Shown here: piece after piece, positions 5,350 through 7,829 of the stretch
Numbering within the stretch: position 1 is the first letter of the stretch
How the letters are laid out: every line of letters starts with the position of its first letter
Assembly: GCA_041658245.1 (NCBI GenBank)
Contig: JBBAAM010000090.1
Coordinates: 1 to 7,829, forward strand
Length of the DNA: 7,829 nt
Source of the DNA: Fen-1258 sp041658245
GTDB lineage: Bacteria; Bacteroidota; Ignavibacteria; Ignavibacteriales; Melioribacteraceae
Direction: 5' to 3'
The notes under the pieces: model-generated
What the model was told of the DNA's origin: nothing
The model's database searches: none
The model's input: only the letters and a program-made list of their open reading frames with translations
Translations under genes and position numbers: made by a program

Positions 5350-5719
5350 GTTTTTATTTGATACAAATGCTGTAATTGATCTTTTGAATAGAAATGATTT
5401 ATCCTTAACTTAAGGACAATTAGATTTAATTTACTCTATTTCGATTATTACCGAACTCGAACTTTTATCCAGCGCCAATCTTGATAAACCCGAAGAAGAT
5501 GCCATCATAGACATTTGCAGCAACTCGCATATTGTTAATATTGATCAAGATATTAAAAACAATACAATTAAATTAAGAAAAAAGTATAAACTTAAAATAC
5601 CCGATGCAATTATTTGTGCTTCGGCAGTATCTTTGGGCATACCGCTCGTTTCTAATGATAAAATTTTTGAAAGAGTTGAAGAAATAAAACTTATAACTTT
5701 GAGCGATTGCTTGAAATAA
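5339..5719 (+). pseudogene. vapC: PIN-domain toxin (VapC-like ribonuclease) with one in-frame TAA
   Basis: Reading from the ATG at 5339 to the TAA at 5717-5719 gives 126 codons with one internal TAA at 5411-5413 (codon 25). All four PIN acidic signatures are present: D8 in FLFDTNAVID, E in SIITELELL, D in IPDAIICASA, and D in LVSNDKIFE. The reading frame is otherwise clean with normal length for VapC, an Mg-dependent RNase. The stop lies in the variable loop after the first helix (SLT-stop-GQLDLIYSI), so a single base change from AAA, CAA or GAA would explain it. It overlaps the antitoxin gene. I read it as a recently inactivated toxin. Sequencing error or readthrough are the alternatives. 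Confidence 0.85.
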
Positions 5720-5743
5720 AAAAATCACAATTATTTTTTTGAT
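5714..5743. terminator. Weak A/T hairpin after the PIN gene
   Basis: The end of the PIN gene runs into AAATAAAAAAATCACAATTA and then TTTTTTT. An A-run and a T-run could pair around a short loop and act as a bidirectional terminator. The stem has no G/C pairs, so support is weak. Confidence 0.3.
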
Positions 5744-5777
5744 CATTCATTCAATATTAATATTTCTTAAATTAAAA

Positions 5778-5934
5778 ATTAGTTTTCTTTCTTGTCACTC
5801 GTCACTTACTAAATGATTCAACCAAAATACAAAAGGAACTGACAGAAATAAGAAAAATGATATTAGGACTAATCCGTCATCTTGAAAATAGAGATTAATT
5901 TTCTTTCTCGTCACTCATTTCTCGTCACTAAATT
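5778..5934. repeat. Two dispersed TCACTCGTCACT-type repeats
   Basis: TTTTCTTTCTTGTCACTC at 5783-5800 and TTTTCTTTCTCGTCACTC at 5899-5916 are near-identical, each preceded by ATTA and followed by further GTCACT words and a TAAAT-like end. A weaker relative, CTTGTCACTAG, occurs at 6997-7007. They look like filler repeats spread through the intergenic DNA. The ~85 bases between the two copies are described separately. Confidence 0.5.
5809..5898 (+). pseudogene. Possible helical C-terminal gene fragment
   Basis: A short open frame, with no start codon at its head, reads LNDSTKIQKELTEIRK then MILGLIRHLENRD and a TAA. The heptad-like pattern of I/L with K/E suggests an amphipathic helix, such as the last helix of a small four-helix-bundle protein. 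It lies exactly between two dispersed repeats, so it may be the remainder of a gene otherwise replaced by them. I cannot assign a family. Confidence 0.25.
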
Positions 5935-5964
5935 AAATAATAACACCATAATAAAAAAAATAGT

Positions 5965-5973
5965 TATCTTTAC
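5965..5973 (+). promoter_or_regulatory. Possible -7 box for the MNT/HEPN operon
   Basis: TATCTTTAC lies 42 bases before the ATG of the nucleotidyltransferase gene and matches TAnnTTTG at seven of eight positions. No clear -33 TTG is found at the expected distance. Confidence 0.3.
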
Positions 5974-6014
5974 AGAGCGAACCTAAGTTTGTTCAACATT
6001 AGCATGGAAATAAT

Positions 6015-6287
6015 ATGCCTATAACAGAGGACAACATTAAAAAAGCTATAGAAATCTCAAGACAATTTGGCGTTTCTAAATTGGTATTATTCGGCAGTGC
6101 AGTTGAAGATATAAACTCTGCCAATGATTTAGACTTTGCAGTTGATGGCATTACAGGATGGAAATTAATAGAATTAGCGGCAAAGCTTGAGAACGAATTA
6201 AAAATAAATGTAGATGTTGTCGCAATTAAACCGGATGACAAATTCATCAGTCATATTTTAAATTATGCTAAAGTACTCTATGCTTGA
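6015..6287 (+). CDS. mntA: MNT-domain nucleotidyltransferase antitoxin (MntA-like)
   Basis: A complete 90-residue minimal nucleotidyltransferase. It has the G27-S28 motif in LVLFGSAVEDI, then D38-L-D40 in NDLDFAV, and a third acidic residue in NVDVVAIK (D67). This is the catalytic triad of the polymerase-beta-like fold. In type VII toxin-antitoxin systems MntA adds AMP units to a tyrosine of the HEPN toxin and thereby silences it. The gene is followed by the HEPN gene with an 8-bp overlap (ATG at 6280), so they are co-translated. The start at 6015 fits family length. The gene is intact although its target toxin carries a stop. Confidence 0.88.
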   Translation: MPITEDNIKKAIEISRQFGVSKLVLFGSAVEDINSANDLDFAVDGITGWKLIELAAKLENELKINVDVVAIKPDDKFISHILNYAKVLYA

Positions 6288-6747
6288 GCAGCGTTACATA
6301 GATGAAATAAAACTTGAACTTGAACATATTCACACTGTCATTAAAGAGGCAGTGAATATCTTAACTGAGTATAGAGATGTTGAGCCTGATAACATTAGAA
6401 AAACTGCTGCAGGAAGCTTTTTAGCTTAATTTTACAATGGTGTGGAAAATATATTAAAAAGGATAATTAAAATGCAGGGGCTTTCTCTGCCAAAGGGAGA
6501 AAACTGGCATTTTGATTTGTTTAAAATGTTTTGTAATCCTATAAAAGAAAACCTTCCTTTGCTTTTCGAAAACGAATTAGAAACCGAGATGAATTTATAT
6601 AGAAAATTTCGGCATGTTGTCTATCATGGTTATGGTTTTCAGCTTGATTGGGAAACTATGAAAGAAGGCATTGAGAAAGTTGAAGTTACATTCCAAAAAT
6701 TTTCTGCAAAGATTTTGGAATTTATAGTTACGGGATCTGAGGAATAA
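6280..6747 (+). pseudogene. hepT: HEPN-domain toxin (HepT-like RNase) with one in-frame TAA
   Basis: From the ATG at 6280 to the TAA at 6745-6747 the frame has 155 codons and one internal TAA at 6427-6429 (codon 50). The N-terminal helices (MLEQRYIDEIKLELEHIHTV) and the FYNGVENILKRI helix fit HepT-type HEPN proteins. The active-site motif Rx4HxY is intact as RHVVYHGY. The stop falls in the helix reading AAGSFLA-stop-FYNGVEN, where relatives have a polar residue such as D, N, S or Q. One base change would explain it. HEPN toxins are RNases, and MntA from the upstream gene would modify the tyrosine of this motif. A GTG at 6442 could in theory restart translation, but it lacks a ribosome-binding site and would lose the first helices. 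Confidence 0.85.
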
Positions 6748-7053
6748 TATTTCAATACAACTGCAACCAACAGATAACATACCGCAAACCCACTTTGAAA
6801 AAAGTTTTGAAAATAAATCTTGCAATTTTAGTATAGGGACAGAAAGATATCTAAAATTCGTTTTTTTATTTATACCCAAACTTAAACCCAATAATAGATA
6901 ATAATTTAACAAAGTTAATTTCTCAAAACACAGAAATAGTACTCCGATTTCCGTAAATTAATTATGTATTTATCTCCTCTGCCGCAAGGCAGATTCCTTG
7001 TCACTAGTTAGTACTTAGATAAAGAAAGATGAAACCAAAAGAGGGTAAGTGTA
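6748..7053. other. Gene-free spacer with small hairpin
   Basis: No convincing gene on either strand. The minus-strand frame crossing it shows no family features. TCTGCC-GCAA-GGCAGA at 6978-6993 is a perfect 6-bp stem with a GCAA tetraloop, another small palindrome of the CTGCC/GGCAG type seen inside hicA. A promoter for the next gene is not clear. Confidence 0.4.
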
Positions 7054-7480
7054 TTGAAAAATTTTGCAATTACCGGAGTAGCCGGTTATATAGCACCTCG
7101 ACATTTAAAAGCAATTAAAGAAACCGGTAATAATCTTATTGCGGCTGTTGACCCGCATGATTCTGTTGGAATATTAGATCAATATTTTCCGGATTGTGCG
7201 TTCTTTACAGAGATAGAAAGATTCGACCGTCATCTCGAAATGCTGAAACGAAAAGGTGAAGGAATAGATTATTTAACAATCTGCTCACCAAACCATTTGC
7301 ATGACGCTCACATTAGATTAGCATTGCGTCTGGGTGCTAATGTTATCTGCGAAAAACCTTTAGTATTGAATCCATGGAACCTTGATGCCCTAAGCCAACT
7401 TGAGCAAGAATCCGGAAAAAAAGTTTATACAATTCTTCAACTCCGTGTCCATCCCGCACTTATTGCATTAAAACACACAC

Positions 7481-7517
7481 TCAACATTCAACACTCAACA
7501 CTAAGCACGAAGTGCTT
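7481..7517 (+). repeat. Heptamer tandem repeat and palindrome at the wlbA frameshift
   Basis: TCAACAT (7481-7487), TCAACAC (7488-7494) and TCAACAC (7495-7501) are three 7-bp units, followed by a diverged TAAGCAC and the palindrome AAGCAC-GAA-GTGCTT (7503-7517). They replace the variable loop of WlbA between its Rossmann and C-terminal domains. Because 7 is not a multiple of 3, gain or loss of a unit changes the frame. Adding one unit or removing two would join the two wlbA frames. Confidence 0.6.
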
Positions 7518-7716
7518 CTCACTTACATCACTTCCCGCGGTCCTTGGTACAAATATTCTTGGAAAGGAGATCCGCAAAAAAGCGGTGGAATTGCAACTAA
7601 CATAGGCATTCATTTTTTTGATTTATTGATATGGCTGTTTGGAAAAGTTGCGAAAAGCGAAGTTCATTTATCTGAGGGAAATAAAATGGCTGGTTTTCTT
7701 GAATTAGAAAATGCAA

Positions 7717-7778
7717 ACCTGTCCGGCGACCTGTCTGGCGTAGCTTTAGCGAAGCCAGAAACTTTAGTACAGACGGAT
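7717..7778 (+). repeat. In-frame palindromic insertion in wlbA
   Basis: ACCTGTCCGGCG (7717-7728) and ACCTGTCTGGCG (7729-7740) are tandem 12-bp units with one mismatch. TCTGGC at 7734-7739 pairs with GCCAGA at 7754-7759. The segment adds about 20 codons between FLELENA and VKWFLSID, which are adjacent in typical WlbA proteins. It contains no stop in the wlbA frame. Confidence 0.6.
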
Positions 7779-7829
7779 GTAAAATGGTTCTTATCTATAG
7801 ATAAAAACGATCTTACAAAACTAAGTTTA

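Larger units (their letters stand above)
7054..7829 (+). pseudogene. wlbA: WlbA/WbpB-like UDP-sugar 3-dehydrogenase, frameshifted; runs off window
   Basis: A Gfo/Idh/MocA oxidoreductase. The N-terminal Rossmann domain starts NFAITGVAGYIAPRHLKAIK, with TICSPNHLHDAHI near residue 80 and the catalytic-lysine motif CEKPLVLNPWN (K101). After ALKHTL the frame changes. From 7518 the next frame gives LTYITSRGPWYKYSWKGD, KSGGIATNIGIHFFDLLIWL and WFLSIDKNDL up to the window end. WlbA/WbpB oxidises C3 of UDP-N-acetyl-glucosaminuronate with NAD in synthesis of diacetamido-uronic acids for surface polysaccharide. The TTG start at 7054 has GAGGG (7041-7045) 8 bases upstream. The frame change coincides with a 7-bp tandem repeat, and a second, in-frame insertion lies at ~7716-7778. 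As read the enzyme would be truncated at 7605. Confidence 0.88.

Noticed and set aside
4329..6429. Reassignment of TAA to a sense codon, suggested by three in-frame TAAs
   Set aside because: The PIN, HEPN and YgiT-type genes all appear to end naturally at TAA, and one of the three internal TAAs belongs to an inserted repeat. Independent mutations are simpler.
6442..6747. A separate gene starting at GTG 6442
   Set aside because: It is the C-terminal two thirds of the HEPN toxin; the same frame continues upstream across one TAA, and no ribosome-binding site precedes the GTG.
6595..6912. Minus-strand 105-codon frame
   Set aside because: It overlaps the HEPN gene antisense and extends into filler sequence without recognisable motifs.

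Overview
The window looks like an accessory, decaying region from a low-GC bacterium of the Bacteroidota/Ignavibacteria (FCB) type. The lineage guess rests on a TACCTTTG box (Bacteroidota-type -7 consensus TAnnTTTG) ahead of the transposase, the A/T-rich base composition, weak Shine-Dalgarno sequences, and the mix of genes. It is an inference and no marker gene confirms it.

Layout. Positions 2-420 hold the end of a DUF4258-like gene overlapping a DUF2283 gene. Positions 421-1636 contain no intact gene but are packed with repeats: a flanked palindrome, an octamer array, a pair of CCCCGTAGGGG palindromes, a second long octamer array, the first copy of a ~189-bp direct repeat, and a GC-rich fold-back block. 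Positions 1637-2187 hold an intact MqsRA-like pair (DUF4258 toxin-like protein and YgiT-type zinc-finger protein). Positions 2251-2489 hold a third octamer array and the second copy of the 189-bp repeat. They are followed by gene relics: the start of a sugar-nucleotidyltransferase gene, a broken hicA, and the first ~22 codons of another DUF4258 gene cut by an IS. Positions 2974-4801 are an IS1380-family element with 15-bp perfect terminal inverted repeats. Its transposase is in one frame but is stopped by a 59-bp palindromic element with a 4-bp target duplication.

Positions 5125-5719 are a DUF104-type antitoxin followed by a PIN (VapC-like) toxin with one in-frame TAA. Positions 6015-6747 are an MntA-type nucleotidyltransferase antitoxin followed by a HEPN (HepT) toxin, also with one in-frame TAA. 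From 7054 to the window edge lies a WlbA/WbpB-like UDP-sugar dehydrogenase of surface polysaccharide synthesis. It is frameshifted at a 7-bp tandem repeat and carries an in-frame palindromic insertion.

Overall this resembles the edge of a surface-polysaccharide locus colonised by toxin-antitoxin modules and small palindromic repeats. In both downstream pairs the toxin is broken while the antitoxin is intact. Several small palindromic elements have landed inside genes (transposase, hicA, wlbA), sometimes keeping the frame. No clearly new multi-gene system is visible. The strongest oddities are the octamer arrays, the repeat-flanked toxin-antitoxin cassette, the gene-invading palindromes and the possibly switchable wlbA.
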